NCBI GenBank assembly: GCA_051003795.1
Contig: JBPCKZ010000192.1
Coordinates: forward strand, 1-64,000
Length of the DNA: 64,000 nucleotides
Direction of reading: 5' to 3'
From: JALYXS01 sp051003795
GTDB lineage: Bacteria > Acidobacteriota > Terriglobia > Bryobacterales > Bryobacteraceae
In this document: positions 24,205 to 32,392 of the stretch, in pieces
Layout: every line of letters starts with the position of its first letter
Position numbering within the stretch: position 1 is the stretch's first letter
Notes under the pieces: model-generated
Databases searched by the model: none
What the model saw: only the letters and a program-made list of their open reading frames with translations
Told to the model about the DNA's origin: nothing
Made by a program: the position numbers and the translations under genes

Positions 24205-26910
24205 ATGGACGAAGCGATCGGGCGGACCAAGACGGCAAAGGCGGCGCGGTTAGCGCCGCAGAGCCGTCTTGGTCCGTACGAGATCGTGGAACTGGTCGGC
24301 GCCGGGGGCATGGGCGAGGTGTACCGGGCGCTCGATACGCGATTAGACCGGACTGTCGCGTTGAAGATTTTATTTTCCGATCTCTCCCGCCGCCCGGAAA
24401 TTCCGGCGCGTTTCGAACACGAAGCGAGGGCGATCTCGGCGCTCAATCACCCGCACATCTGCGCGCTCTACGATATCGGACGGCAGGACGAAACCGACTA
24501 CTTCATCATGGAGTATGTCGATGGGAGCCCGCTGAAAGGACCGTATCCTTTGCCCGAAGCGCTTCGCCTGGCGGGGCAGATTCTCGATGCGCTGGAGGCG
24601 GCGCACCGGCGCGGCATCGTTCATTTGGACCTGAAACCGGCGAACGTGCTCGTGGCGAAATCGGGCATCAAGCTTCTGGATTTTGGGCTGGCGAAAGTGG
24701 GACTGGCGCCGGGCCAGGAACCGCTCGCTCCGTCCCGGATCGGCACGAGCGACGACACGCTGTGGATGGATCCCGCCAATTTGGTACGCGGAACCTTGGC
24801 CTACATGGCTCCCGAGCAACTGGAGGCAAAGGGAGCGGACATCCGGACGGATCTGTTCTCCTTCGGAGTTCTGCTTTACGAAATGGTCGCGGGGAAGCAC
24901 CCGTTCGAGCGGAGCACCCAGGCCGGCATGATCGGCGCGATCATGAGCGCGCAGCCGCCATCGCTTGAGGGCGTTGCGGGGATTCCGGCGGCTCTCGATC
25001 GCGTCGTCGCACGATGTCTTGAAAAAGATCCGGACGAGCGATGGCAATCCGCGCGCGATGTGGAGCTCGCGCTCGATCTCGCGACGGATCTCGCGAACGC
25101 CGCCAACGCGCCGCCCGGGACGCCGGGCGTGGAGCGCCGGCCCGCGAACCGATGGGCGTGGCCGATTCTGTTCGCGGCGAGCGGCTTCCTGCTTGCGGCG
25201 CTGCTGGGCGTTGGCTACTTCTCGAGATCGCAAGAACCGCCGGAGCTCGCGCGCTTATCGGTGTTGCCGCCGAAAGATTTCACCTCCGTCAGTTGGCCGC
25301 AAATTTCGCCCGATGGCCGGGTGCTCGCGTACGGCGCGGTGCGGGAGGGGAAATCGCAAATCTGGCTGCGCCCGCTCGATTCGCTTAACCCTCGCACGCT
25401 GGCCGGAGTGGAGCGCGCCAATCCGAATACAATCTTCTGGTCGCCGGACAGCCGCTCGATCGGGTTTATCGAGACGGATGGAACACTAGCCCGCATGGAT
25501 GTACCGGCGGGCGCGGTGCGGGAGATCTGCAACACCGGGTCGAACAGCTTGATGCGAGCGACCTGGAGCAAGGATGGCGTAATTGTGTTTGCCAGGCTGG
25601 ATGACGGGAGGTTATATAAAGTGGCGGCGACGGGCGGAACGCCGGCGCCCGTCACGACGGTAGACCATTCGCGGCACAAGGTGCACGCGAATCCATACTT
25701 TCTTCCCGATGGAAAGCGTTTTCTGTACGGGGCGCTTAGCGTTATTCCGGGGAAGAACGAGTTACTGCTGGGCAGCATCGATGGGAATGCAGCCGCAACC
25801 GGGAATGCGCCTCGGGGAATTCCATTTCCACCGGGGCGTCCGGTGTACGTGCCCGGGCCGGTCCCGGCTTTAGTTTTCATCCGCGACAACATCCTGATGG
25901 CGCAACGATTCGATCCGGATCGAATGCGGCTTGAAGGGGATCCCGTGGAGCTTGCGGCCTCGGCGCACTGGAGCGTTTCGGCTTCATCGAACGGAATCCT
26001 TGCATACATTCCGGTGGCAAACCGGCTTGCGCGCTTCCGCTGGATCAACCGCGAAGGGAAGCTGATCGGGACAATCGGCGAGACCTATAAGAACCCGAGC
26101 TCCGCCAGCCTTTCGCCGGACGGCACGAAGCTGGCGCTCGCGCTCTTCCCCGCGGAGCGCGCGGCGGTTTATGAGATCTGGATTCTGGATCTTGCTCGAA
26201 ACGCGCTGACGCGGCTGACGTTTGAGGGAGGTTCTTCGCCGATATGGTCGCCAGATAGCACCCGGATCTTTTTCTTGAGAACGCACAACGGCGTCAACCG
26301 GCTATTGGTTCGAGCGGCGGATGGATCGGGAGGAGAGGACATTCTTTACGAGACGCGGTCGCCCGTTTCTCCAAGCCATTGGTCGCGCGACGGGAAATGG
26401 CTGCTGTTTTCCCAGCAGGGCGCTCCGGGATCGAGTGGAAACGATCTTTGGGTTATCCCGCTGTCGGGCGATCGCAAGCCGTACCCGATTTTGAAGACGC
26501 GTTTCGACGAATCCGAGGGGCGGTTTTCGCCGGATGGAAGATGGATCTCGTTCACTTCGGACCAGACGGGAAAAGCGGAAGTTTATGTCGAAGCGTTCCC
26601 GATCGCGGACGGGCGCAAGTGGCAGGTTTCGGTGAACGGCGGCCGGGCGGCGCGCTGGGGGGCTGATGCGCGCGAGCTCTTTTATCGCAGCGGCGCCGTT
26701 TTTTATGCGGTGAGCGTGAACGGCGCGGGCGCGAGTCTCTTGACGGGATCGCCGAAAACGCTTTTCGAGGCTCCCGCCGGAAATATCGCGAACTACTATC
26801 CGTCCGCCGACGGACAAAGGCTGCTGCTCGACGAGGAAGAAGAAGATATGCAACCGGTGGAACTGGTTCTCAACTGGGAAACGGCGTTTAGTCCGGCGTC
26901 GAAACGATAA
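24205..26910 (+). CDS. Transmembrane Ser/Thr protein kinase with TolB/WD40-like sensor domain
   Basis: The start is the ATG at 24205 (MDEAIGRTKTAK); a TTG at 24172 is in frame but unlikely. In the 901-residue protein the kinase domain occupies about 25-285: VGAGGMGEVY (31-40), VALK with catalytic Lys54, HLDLKPAN (140-147), DFG (159-161), GTLAYMAPEQ. The catalytic loop is HLD rather than HRD, so it is a non-RD kinase. One membrane helix lies at about 315-335. The outer part of about 560 residues is made of TolB-like propeller repeats (ISPDGRVLAYG, WSPDSRSIGF, LSPDGTKLAL, FSPDGRWISF). It probably senses an extracytoplasmic ligand and phosphorylates cytoplasmic targets. Confidence 0.92.
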   Translation: MDEAIGRTKTAKAARLAPQSRLGPYEIVELVGAGGMGEVYRALDTRLDRTVALKILFSDLSRRPEIPARFEHEARAISALNHPHICALYDIGRQDETDYFIMEYVDGSPLKGPYPLPEALRLAGQILDALEAAHRRGIVHLDLKPANVLVAKSGIKLLDFGLAKVGLAPGQEPLAPSRIGTSDDTLWMDPANLVRGTLAYMAPEQLEAKGADIRTDLFSFGVLLYEMVAGKHPFERSTQAGMIGAIMSAQPPSLEGVAGIPAALDRVVARCLEKDPDERWQSARDVELALDLATDLANAANAPPGTPGVERRPANRWAWPILFAASGFLLAALLGVGYFSRSQEPPELARLSVLPPKDFTSVSWPQISPDGRVLAYGAVREGKSQIWLRPLDSLNPRTLAGVERANPNTIFWSPDSRSIGFIETDGTLARMDVPAGAVREICNTGSNSLMRATWSKDGVIVFARLDDGRLYKVAATGGTPAPVTTVDHSRHKVHANPYFLPDGKRFLYGALSVIPGKNELLLGSIDGNAAATGNAPRGIPFPPGRPVYVPGPVPALVFIRDNILMAQRFDPDRMRLEGDPVELAASAHWSVSASSNGILAYIPVANRLARFRWINREGKLIGTIGETYKNPSSASLSPDGTKLALALFPAERAAVYEIWILDLARNALTRLTFEGGSSPIWSPDSTRIFFLRTHNGVNRLLVRAADGSGGEDILYETRSPVSPSHWSRDGKWLLFSQQGAPGSSGNDLWVIPLSGDRKPYPILKTRFDESEGRFSPDGRWISFTSDQTGKAEVYVEAFPIADGRKWQVSVNGGRAARWGADARELFYRSGAVFYAVSVNGAGASLLTGSPKTLFEAPAGNIANYYPSADGQRLLLDEEEEDMQPVELVLNWETAFSPASKR

Positions 26911-26917
26911 GTCCGGC

Positions 26918-27817
26918 TCATGGCTCGGCGGGCTGGTCGATCTTGCGATAGTTCTGAATCTTGCGATAGTTCTGAAAGGCGGTCTCCCGATCGATCTGCA
27001 ATTTCTTGATCAACCCGATCCGTGCGGAGGCGCGGATCCGGTTCGATCGCGGCAACCAGACCTCGTTGTTCACCCAGGTCTGCTCGAAGAGGAAGCGCGC
27101 GCCTTTCTCCATGCGCGCGAGCACGAAACCGAAGGAGATCGTGTCCGTCGCTTCGGCGTCGATCTTGGCCCATCCGTAATCTTGTTTATCGACCCAGAGC
27201 TTGCCTTTCATGTGCGCGAGCATCTGCGTCTTGAGATCCTTGGGCTGGTAGCCGGGATGAGGCGCGGCTTCGATTATCCAGGTCTCGCGGCCATCGACGC
27301 GGCCTTCGCCGGCGAGACGAAAATCGAACGCATTGAGGATCTCGCGGTTGAACTCTTTTTCCTTTTCACGCGACTGCCGGGTGGAAGCGAGCCGCTTCTC
27401 CCTTTGCTGCGCGGTTTCCTTCTTGCGCTCTTCGGAAAGCTTATTCAGCCGATCCCGTTCCTTGTTCCGCTCTTCGGCCGGGAGAGGCTTGTCATTGCGC
27501 GCGACGAGTTTCCGGACGAGGCGGCCTTCGATGAAAATCGCCTCGTAGGTTTTCGATTCAATCGACTTCACCTTTCCATTGGCATCGACCTCGCGATCTT
27601 CGGTGCGATTCGAAAAAGCGTAATGCCGTTCGATTTCGGAGTTGCGGTCGCCCGCTTCGATCGAACGCCGCATGATGTCGCGAACGTCGGGCGGGGAGCT
27701 CGCGGCCAGCGCTAACCGTGTCGCGAGGAGGGCGACGATCGCGGCGAGCGCGATATGTCCACTTTGCAAGATCAGGACATTCTCATTGTGCGATCGCATC
27801 CGCGAACGCGCAACCAT
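26918..27817 (-). CDS. Exported protein of unknown function with charged coiled-coil region
   Basis: The 299-residue protein has a hydrophobic signal (ALAAIVALLATRLALAASS, start possibly at an internal Met) followed by DVRDIMRRSIEAGDRN, a beta-rich segment, a highly charged helix (about 100-155, RDRLNKLSEERKKETAQQREKRL) and a second beta-rich part with GRETWIIEAAPHPGYQ and KGKLWVDKQDYGWAKIDAEA. This pattern recalls LolA-like outer-membrane lipoprotein-sorting folds common in Acidobacteria. The C-terminus has a duplicated QNYRKI from an 18-bp tandem repeat. It is convergent with the kinase gene, 7 bases apart. Confidence 0.65.
   Translation of the reverse strand: MVARSRMRSHNENVLILQSGHIALAAIVALLATRLALAASSPPDVRDIMRRSIEAGDRNSEIERHYAFSNRTEDREVDANGKVKSIESKTYEAIFIEGRLVRKLVARNDKPLPAEERNKERDRLNKLSEERKKETAQQREKRLASTRQSREKEKEFNREILNAFDFRLAGEGRVDGRETWIIEAAPHPGYQPKDLKTQMLAHMKGKLWVDKQDYGWAKIDAEATDTISFGFVLARMEKGARFLFEQTWVNNEVWLPRSNRIRASARIGLIKKLQIDRETAFQNYRKIQNYRKIDQPAEP
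26941..26976. repeat. 18-bp perfect tandem duplication at a gene 3' end
   Basis: 26941-26958 and 26959-26976 are identical (TCTTGCGATAGTTCTGAA). In the minus-strand gene they duplicate six residues (QNYRKI) near the C-terminus. The frame is preserved. Confidence 0.9.
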
Positions 27818-27883
27818 CTGGCGACCACAGGTTGCGAAATGCGCTCCAAACCGCTAAATTTGTATCTGTCACTCCGCTAGCGC

Positions 27884-27960
27884 GCGCCCGTAGCTCAGTT
27901 GGATAGAGCGTCTGGCTACGAACCAGAAGGTCGCATGTTCGAGTCATGCCGGGCGCACCA
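27884..27960 (+). tRNA. tRNA-Arg (anticodon ACG)
   Basis: The acceptor stem GCGCCCG/CGGGCGC (27884-27890 and 27950-27956) is perfect. The D arm contains AGCTCAGTTGGATAGAGC. The anticodon stem TCTGG/CCAGA encloses CTACGAA with anticodon ACG, and the T arm GCATG-TTCGAGT-CATGC is perfect. Discriminator A and an encoded CCA complete 77 bases. It reads CGU/CGC/CGA codons after A34 deamination. The 3' end abuts an integrase fragment, so it was probably an integration site. Confidence 0.96.
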
Positions 27961-27961
27961 A

Positions 27962-28054
27962 GTCCTTCGGATTCTCGCCGTCTGCGGCTTGCTGCCAGCC
28001 GAAATTTTGGCGTTGCGCATTGAGGATTTCGAGAGATCTGACGGGAGATTAAGG
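27962..28054 (+). pseudogene. Tyrosine-recombinase (integrase) fragment
   Basis: Directly after the tRNA CCA one frame reads VLRILAVCGLLPAEILALRIE then DFERSDGRLR. This is the box I region of phage-type integrases (ILxxCGLRPxEILALRxEDF), including the position before the first catalytic Arg. No start codon, catalytic core or C-terminus is present, and the frame soon loses similarity. It is read as the remnant of an integrative element that used the tRNA-Arg gene. Confidence 0.55.
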
Positions 28055-28320
28055 CATGGGTCGCAGGACAATCGTAACTATTCCCGCAGCGTCCTGTTTC
28101 CGAGCTCGTCGGGAACAGCGCGAAGTCAAAACAAGCCATGCTTGCCGTCTTTATAGCCTCCGGCTGATAAGCCGTGTTTTATCAATTACATGCGACCGAA
28201 CACGCGCACGATGTACACTATATGGGAGACGTTGTCCCGCTGTGTGGGCGAGAGTTTCGGTCTGGCCCTCGCGCATGGGACCGTCCGCCCTGCTGACGCG
28301 CGTGATAAACCCTAAAATGT
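28055..28320. other. Intergenic relic DNA, no recognisable gene
   Basis: Several short frames overlap here in both directions but none has coherent domain text, a good start site or conserved spacing. It lies between the integrase fragment and the DarT remnant and is probably decayed mobile-element DNA. Confidence 0.35.
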
Positions 28321-28780
28321 ATGGCGTTGACCTTGACTCAGGAGAATGGACTGATCTTCCGGATCACGCACCGGGACAAACCTGCCATGGATACTGGACA
28401 ATGGGATGCACGCTCGAAATGGCGAGAGATTCGATCCGAATTGCCGCAACATCGGCAACGTCGATCTAATCGACAAGCGGTCGCGCCGTGTGGTTGCGGT
28501 GCCGCCTGGCGGCACCCTTAGCGACTATGTTCCTTTTTACTTCACTCCGTACTCCATCATGATCTACAACATCAATACCGGGTATGGTGTGAAACAGGTA
28601 CCGAACGCCGAGATTGTGATATTTGTGTCGGAGTATTTTACAGATTTGGCTCAACTCGATCGGATCGACTGACCACTGCTGCAGGGGTGCAATTTCAAAC
28701 ACGACTCGTCGCTGCGTCATGTTGCCGCGCAGGGCTGGGAGTTTATTTTCACGAACCAGCATGCCTATCCACCAATGGCG
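28321..28780 (+). pseudogene. darT: DarT DNA ADP-ribosyltransferase toxin, broken and rearranged
   Basis: The start reads MALTLTQENGLIFRITHRD and, after removing one A from the AAA at 28378-28380, continues NLPWILDNGMHARNGERFDP, NCRNIGNVDLIDKRSRRV, PPGGTLSDYVPFYFTP and NTGYGVKQVPNAEIVIFVS, the DUF4433/DarT pattern. Damage seen: the one-base frameshift, a TGA at 28670-28672 where DarT has Trp (LDRID-W-PLLQ), and two adjacent 75-bp blocks in swapped order (28631-28705 and 28706-28780). The C-terminus is missing. DarT adds ADP-ribose to DNA bases and is neutralised by DarG, whose tail follows. Confidence 0.8.
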
Positions 28781-28998
28781 GTGACCGCATTGACGGCTTT
28801 GAATCACCGCTGGGTATGGAATTGCTCGCGACGGTGGATTGGCTGATCCAGCGGGAAAACTGCGACCGAAGCGTTTCGGGGATACGAGATGGGCTGAGTC
28901 GATGGCCCGCCGGAACGGCTGCCGCCGAACGGAAGCAGAAACTATTCAATGATCGGTTCATCAGACTCGCGCTAAATCGCCTCGCCCAATCATCCTAG
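28781..28998 (+). pseudogene. darG: DarG antitoxin, C-terminal remnant
   Basis: From about 28781 a second frame reads GDRIDGFESPLGMELLATVD and WLIQRENCDRSV, then WPAGTAAAERKQKLFNDRFI and ends RLALNRLAQSS with TAG at 28996-28998. This matches the end of DarG macrodomain antitoxins, which close with a helical domain containing GFESPxGMELLATVxW. The N-terminal macrodomain that removes ADP-ribose from DNA is absent, so a deletion has joined the darT and darG remnants. Confidence 0.7.
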
Positions 28999-29243
28999 GC
29001 TAGAGCGGGGCTGTCGTTGAGAACCGCCCACCAAAGGCGTATTTTGGTACTCGAATTGAATTTTTTGCGAAATCGATTCGCTTTGGCGCCGCTCGCTCCG
29101 TCCTGGGCCATTACCCGATTTCGTACACTCTTGGAGTATGGTGCGTCGCGCTCTTCCCGAATCGCTCCCTCACGGTCAGGGCTCGGGATAAGCATTCCGG
29201 GATCTCGAAATGTCTTCATGGCGGGCATACGGCAGTTGCATAA
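28999..29243. other. Intergenic region upstream of the second kinase
   Basis: No convincing gene is seen. A minus-strand frame at 28995-29228 has no homology I recognise and poor start context. The region probably holds the kinase promoter at its right end. Confidence 0.4.
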
Positions 29244-29249
29244 TATAAT
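29244..29249 (+). promoter_or_regulatory. Possible -10 element for the TPR kinase gene
   Basis: TATAAT lies 21 bases upstream of the kinase ATG at 29271, in an AT-rich patch of otherwise GC-rich sequence. No good -35 is seen at 17 bases spacing. Confidence 0.35.
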
Positions 29250-29270
29250 CCTCTAGCATCGGCCGGGATT

Positions 29271-31943
29271 ATGATTGGGCAGATCGTTTCGCATTACGAG
29301 ATTCTGTCGAAGCTCGGCCAGGGCGGCATGGGAGTGGTTTACCTGGCCCGCGACACCAGGCTTGACAGGCTTGTCGCGCTTAAGTTTCTTCCGCCCGAGC
29401 TGATCGAATCGCTTCTCCCGATCACCCGCTTCGAGCAGGAGGCGCGAGCGATTTCGGCGCTGAATCATCCGAACATCGCGACCATCCACGATATGGAACA
29501 GGTGGACGGGCGTCGATTCCTGGTGCTCGAGTATCTTCCGGGCGGAACGCTCAAGGACAAGCTGCGGGTACTGCGCCTGAACGGGCAACAGATGCCGCTC
29601 GGGCAATGCCTCTCGATCGGCATACAGATCGCGGACGGGCTGGCTCATGCTCACCGGGCGGGAATCACTCACCGCGATGTCAAGAGCGAAAACGTGATGT
29701 TCACGGCCGAAGGGATGGCGCGCATTACGGATTTCGGCCTGGCAAAAACGGCGCATCGGGCCGAGATCACGCGCGATGGCACCACCGTGGGAACGGCCGC
29801 TTACATGTCGCCGGAACAGGCGACCGGTGAAGCGGTCGATGGACGAACCGACATTTTTTCGCTAGGAATCCTGTTGTATGAGATGGCCGCCGGCGCGCGG
29901 CCATTCGGGGGGGATAACGAAGTCGCGGTCCTGCACGCAATCCTGCAAAAGACGCCACCGCCTCTGAGCGATTTTCGCGAGGTTCCGGATGGCTTGCAGG
30001 CCGTTCTCCTGAAGGCGCTCGAAAAGGACCGTTACCGGCGTTATCAAAGGGCCGAAGATTTGGCGGCGGACCTCCGAGCCTTGCAGAACCGGCTCGATCC
30101 CTCGGCCGGCCGCGTGGCGCTCACGGATTCAGCCGGGCCGACGGTCAGCCTCGACCGGATACCTTCAGCCCCGAAAGAAGTGCCCGCGGGTTGGTCGCGA
30201 ACAAAGAATAAGACAGTGGCTGCCGCGATCGCGGGCGTCGTGCTGATCCCGGTAGTGATCGCAGTGCTGTTTCCGCGGATTCGCGATACCCTCATCCAGC
30301 GTCCGGGGGCGCTTCCCTCCGAAAAGCATATCGTCGTGCTGCCATTCTCAAGTCTTGGCAAGAGTGGGGATGAACAGGCTTTCGCGACGGGGTTGGCGGA
30401 GATACTCGAGCAGAAGCTGACTCTGCTCGCTCGCTCCCACCGCGATTCATGGGTTGTGCCCGAAAGCGACGTGTACGGCAATTCGGTAACTACGCCGGCC
30501 GAAGCACGGCGGCTGTTCCGCGTTTCGCTTGCGATCGCCGGAACCGTGAAGCGGACTGGCGACCACACGGAACTCGACCTCAAGCTATTGGATGCGGGGA
30601 CAGGCAAGTTGCTACGGGAGAGAGCCGTGTCGAAATCCGGCTCGGATCTCGCTTCGCTTCAGGACGAGGTGGTCGGCTCCGCCGCGGCGATGCTCGGTTT
30701 CGATGTGGAAGGCCAAGCGCTCTCACGCATTGCCGCGAGCGGGACTTTCATTCCGACCGCCTACGACGATTACGTGAAAGCGAACGGTTATATACAACGC
30801 TACGATCGCGGCGGGATCGACGCGGCCATCGCCTTGTTTCAGGAAGCCATTCGGCGCGATCCCAACTACGCTTTAGCTTACGCGGGACTTGGGGAAGCGT
30901 ACTGGACGAAGTACGTGCATTCGAAAGACGTCCAGTATCTGGAACAAGCGCGCACGCAAACCGAACAGGCCATCTCGCGGAACGCCGCGATGGCTTCGCC
31001 GCATATTACGCTCGGGGTCATCTCAACAGCCATGGGCCAGCAGGATAGCGCAGTGGCACAGTTGCGCGAGGCGATCCGTCTCGATCCGGTGAATGCCGCC
31101 GCCTATCGCGCGTTGGGCAACTCGCTTGCGGCGCAGCGCAAGCCGGCCGAAGCCGAAGAGATGTACAAAAAGGCGATTCAACTCCGCCCCAATTTCTGGC
31201 TTGGGCATAACGATCTCGCGATATTTTATTCCAATCAGGGGCGGTACAACGAGGCCGAAACAGCCCTGCGGAAGGTGATCGATCTGACTCCCGACAACCA
31301 ATTGAGCTACCGGAACCTCGGCGGAGTTTACGCCCATGAGGGGAGATATAAGGAAGCCGAGGAGATGCTCAAGAAATCGATCGGCATCCGCCCTACCGCG
31401 GCAGCGTACACCAATTTGGGGACCGTTTATTTCTACGAAGGGAGGTACGGCGATGCCGTTCCGATGATGGAGAAAGCGGTGGCGCTCGCGGGCCAAAACG
31501 ACGGCGTCCGGGCGGTCGCCTGGAACAATCTGGCCGAGGCGTACAGGTGGAACCCGGATACGGCGGCCAAAGCTCCCGAGGCGTACCGGAAATCTTTGGA
31601 TTTGTCGCAGTCGCAGTTGGCCATCAATCCCGAGAACGCGGTGCTCTTGAGTAGAACGGCGCTGTGCACCGCGCATCTTGGCGAAATCCGGCAAGCGCTG
31701 GTCTCGATGGAAAAAGCGCGGCGGCTGGCGCCGAGAGACTTGACTGTGCTGTCCAGATCGGTGATAGTTTACGAACTGGCGAAAGAACGCGGGCGCGCGT
31801 TGGCTGCTTTGGATTCGGCCTTGCGCGGCGGGTATCGGGTAGAAGAGGTAAGCCGCGAGCCGGACTTAGCCGGACTTCGGGCGGACCCAAGGTATTCCAA
31901 GTTGATACGGAAACGACAGGAATCAAAGGGAATTACAAAATGA
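29271..31943 (+). CDS. Transmembrane Ser/Thr protein kinase with TPR domain
   Basis: The protein has 890 residues. The kinase domain spans about 9-270: LGQGGMGVVY, VALK with Lys38, HRDVKSENV (134-142), DFGLAK (154-159) and GTAAYMSPEQATG. A membrane helix at about 316-336 (VAAAIAGVVLIPVVIAVLF) is followed by a TolB_N/CadC-like segment (HIVVLPFSSLGKSGDEQAFA, then VSLAIAGTVKRTGDHTELDL). About ten tetratricopeptide repeats (NYALAYAGLGEAYW, NAAAYRALGNSLAAQ, NQLSYRNLGGVYAHEGRYKE) end the protein. Unlike the kinase at 24205 it has a canonical HRD. It overlaps the next small gene by 4 bases, so that protein may be its partner or substrate. Confidence 0.93.
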   Translation: MIGQIVSHYEILSKLGQGGMGVVYLARDTRLDRLVALKFLPPELIESLLPITRFEQEARAISALNHPNIATIHDMEQVDGRRFLVLEYLPGGTLKDKLRVLRLNGQQMPLGQCLSIGIQIADGLAHAHRAGITHRDVKSENVMFTAEGMARITDFGLAKTAHRAEITRDGTTVGTAAYMSPEQATGEAVDGRTDIFSLGILLYEMAAGARPFGGDNEVAVLHAILQKTPPPLSDFREVPDGLQAVLLKALEKDRYRRYQRAEDLAADLRALQNRLDPSAGRVALTDSAGPTVSLDRIPSAPKEVPAGWSRTKNKTVAAAIAGVVLIPVVIAVLFPRIRDTLIQRPGALPSEKHIVVLPFSSLGKSGDEQAFATGLAEILEQKLTLLARSHRDSWVVPESDVYGNSVTTPAEARRLFRVSLAIAGTVKRTGDHTELDLKLLDAGTGKLLRERAVSKSGSDLASLQDEVVGSAAAMLGFDVEGQALSRIAASGTFIPTAYDDYVKANGYIQRYDRGGIDAAIALFQEAIRRDPNYALAYAGLGEAYWTKYVHSKDVQYLEQARTQTEQAISRNAAMASPHITLGVISTAMGQQDSAVAQLREAIRLDPVNAAAYRALGNSLAAQRKPAEAEEMYKKAIQLRPNFWLGHNDLAIFYSNQGRYNEAETALRKVIDLTPDNQLSYRNLGGVYAHEGRYKEAEEMLKKSIGIRPTAAAYTNLGTVYFYEGRYGDAVPMMEKAVALAGQNDGVRAVAWNNLAEAYRWNPDTAAKAPEAYRKSLDLSQSQLAINPENAVLLSRTALCTAHLGEIRQALVSMEKARRLAPRDLTVLSRSVIVYELAKERGRALAALDSALRGGYRVEEVSREPDLAGLRADPRYSKLIRKRQESKGITK

Positions 31944-32380
31944 GAAAAGAAAAAGTGACGGCAACGATCGGGATCGGCGTCGACGACACCGGGCATTTTA
32001 AGTACGATGTCGATGGAGCCTCCGGCGGCGAGAGGGTTCGTATTTTCAGGGGAAGCACGGTGAATTGGACCAGCGCGGACGGAAATTTCTCCGTGCTGTT
32101 CAAAGACCAGACGCCGTTCAACGACTTCTCCTATGGGGCCGCAAATGGGCGCCACACGCTTACGGCTAAGGTCAAATCGTCAGCCGGGTTCCAGAGCTTC
32201 AAATATTCGGTGATGGTCGTCAAAAACGGAACAACCTGGGAAAACGATCCGGAGATTGTTATTGACGACGGCGCCTCACCGGTCGACCCCGACGCGAGCA
32301 AGAAGAAGTCCGCCGCGAAGATCAAAAAATCCCCGGCGAACGCGCCGAAAAAGAAAGGCGTAAAGAAGAAATCGCGCTAG
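31940..32380 (+). CDS. Small beta-rich protein with Lys-rich tail, coupled to the kinase
   Basis: The start is the ATG at 31940 (MRKEKVTATIGIGVDDTGHF), overlapping the kinase stop. The 146-residue product has about 100 beta-rich residues (GERVRIFRGSTVNWTSADGN, RHTLTAKVKSSAGF, SFKYSVMVVKNG) resembling a cupredoxin-like sandwich but without the Cys/His/Met copper ligands, then a tail of about 35 residues dominated by Lys, Ala and Ser. No signal peptide is seen. The tail has many Ser residues and could be a kinase substrate or nucleic-acid binder; both are guesses. I do not recognise the family. Confidence 0.65.
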   Translation: MRKEKVTATIGIGVDDTGHFKYDVDGASGGERVRIFRGSTVNWTSADGNFSVLFKDQTPFNDFSYGAANGRHTLTAKVKSSAGFQSFKYSVMVVKNGTTWENDPEIVIDDGASPVDPDASKKKSAAKIKKSPANAPKKKGVKKKSR

Positions 32381-32392
32381 CGCGCCGCATTC

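Noticed and set aside
27884..28998. Direct-repeat attachment site pair at tRNA-Arg
   Set aside because: No second copy of the tRNA 3' end was found downstream within the window, so no att pair is reported.
28995..29228. A 77-codon minus-strand frame upstream of the TPR kinase
   Set aside because: No homology recognised, poor start context, and it overlaps the darG remnant end and the probable kinase promoter region.
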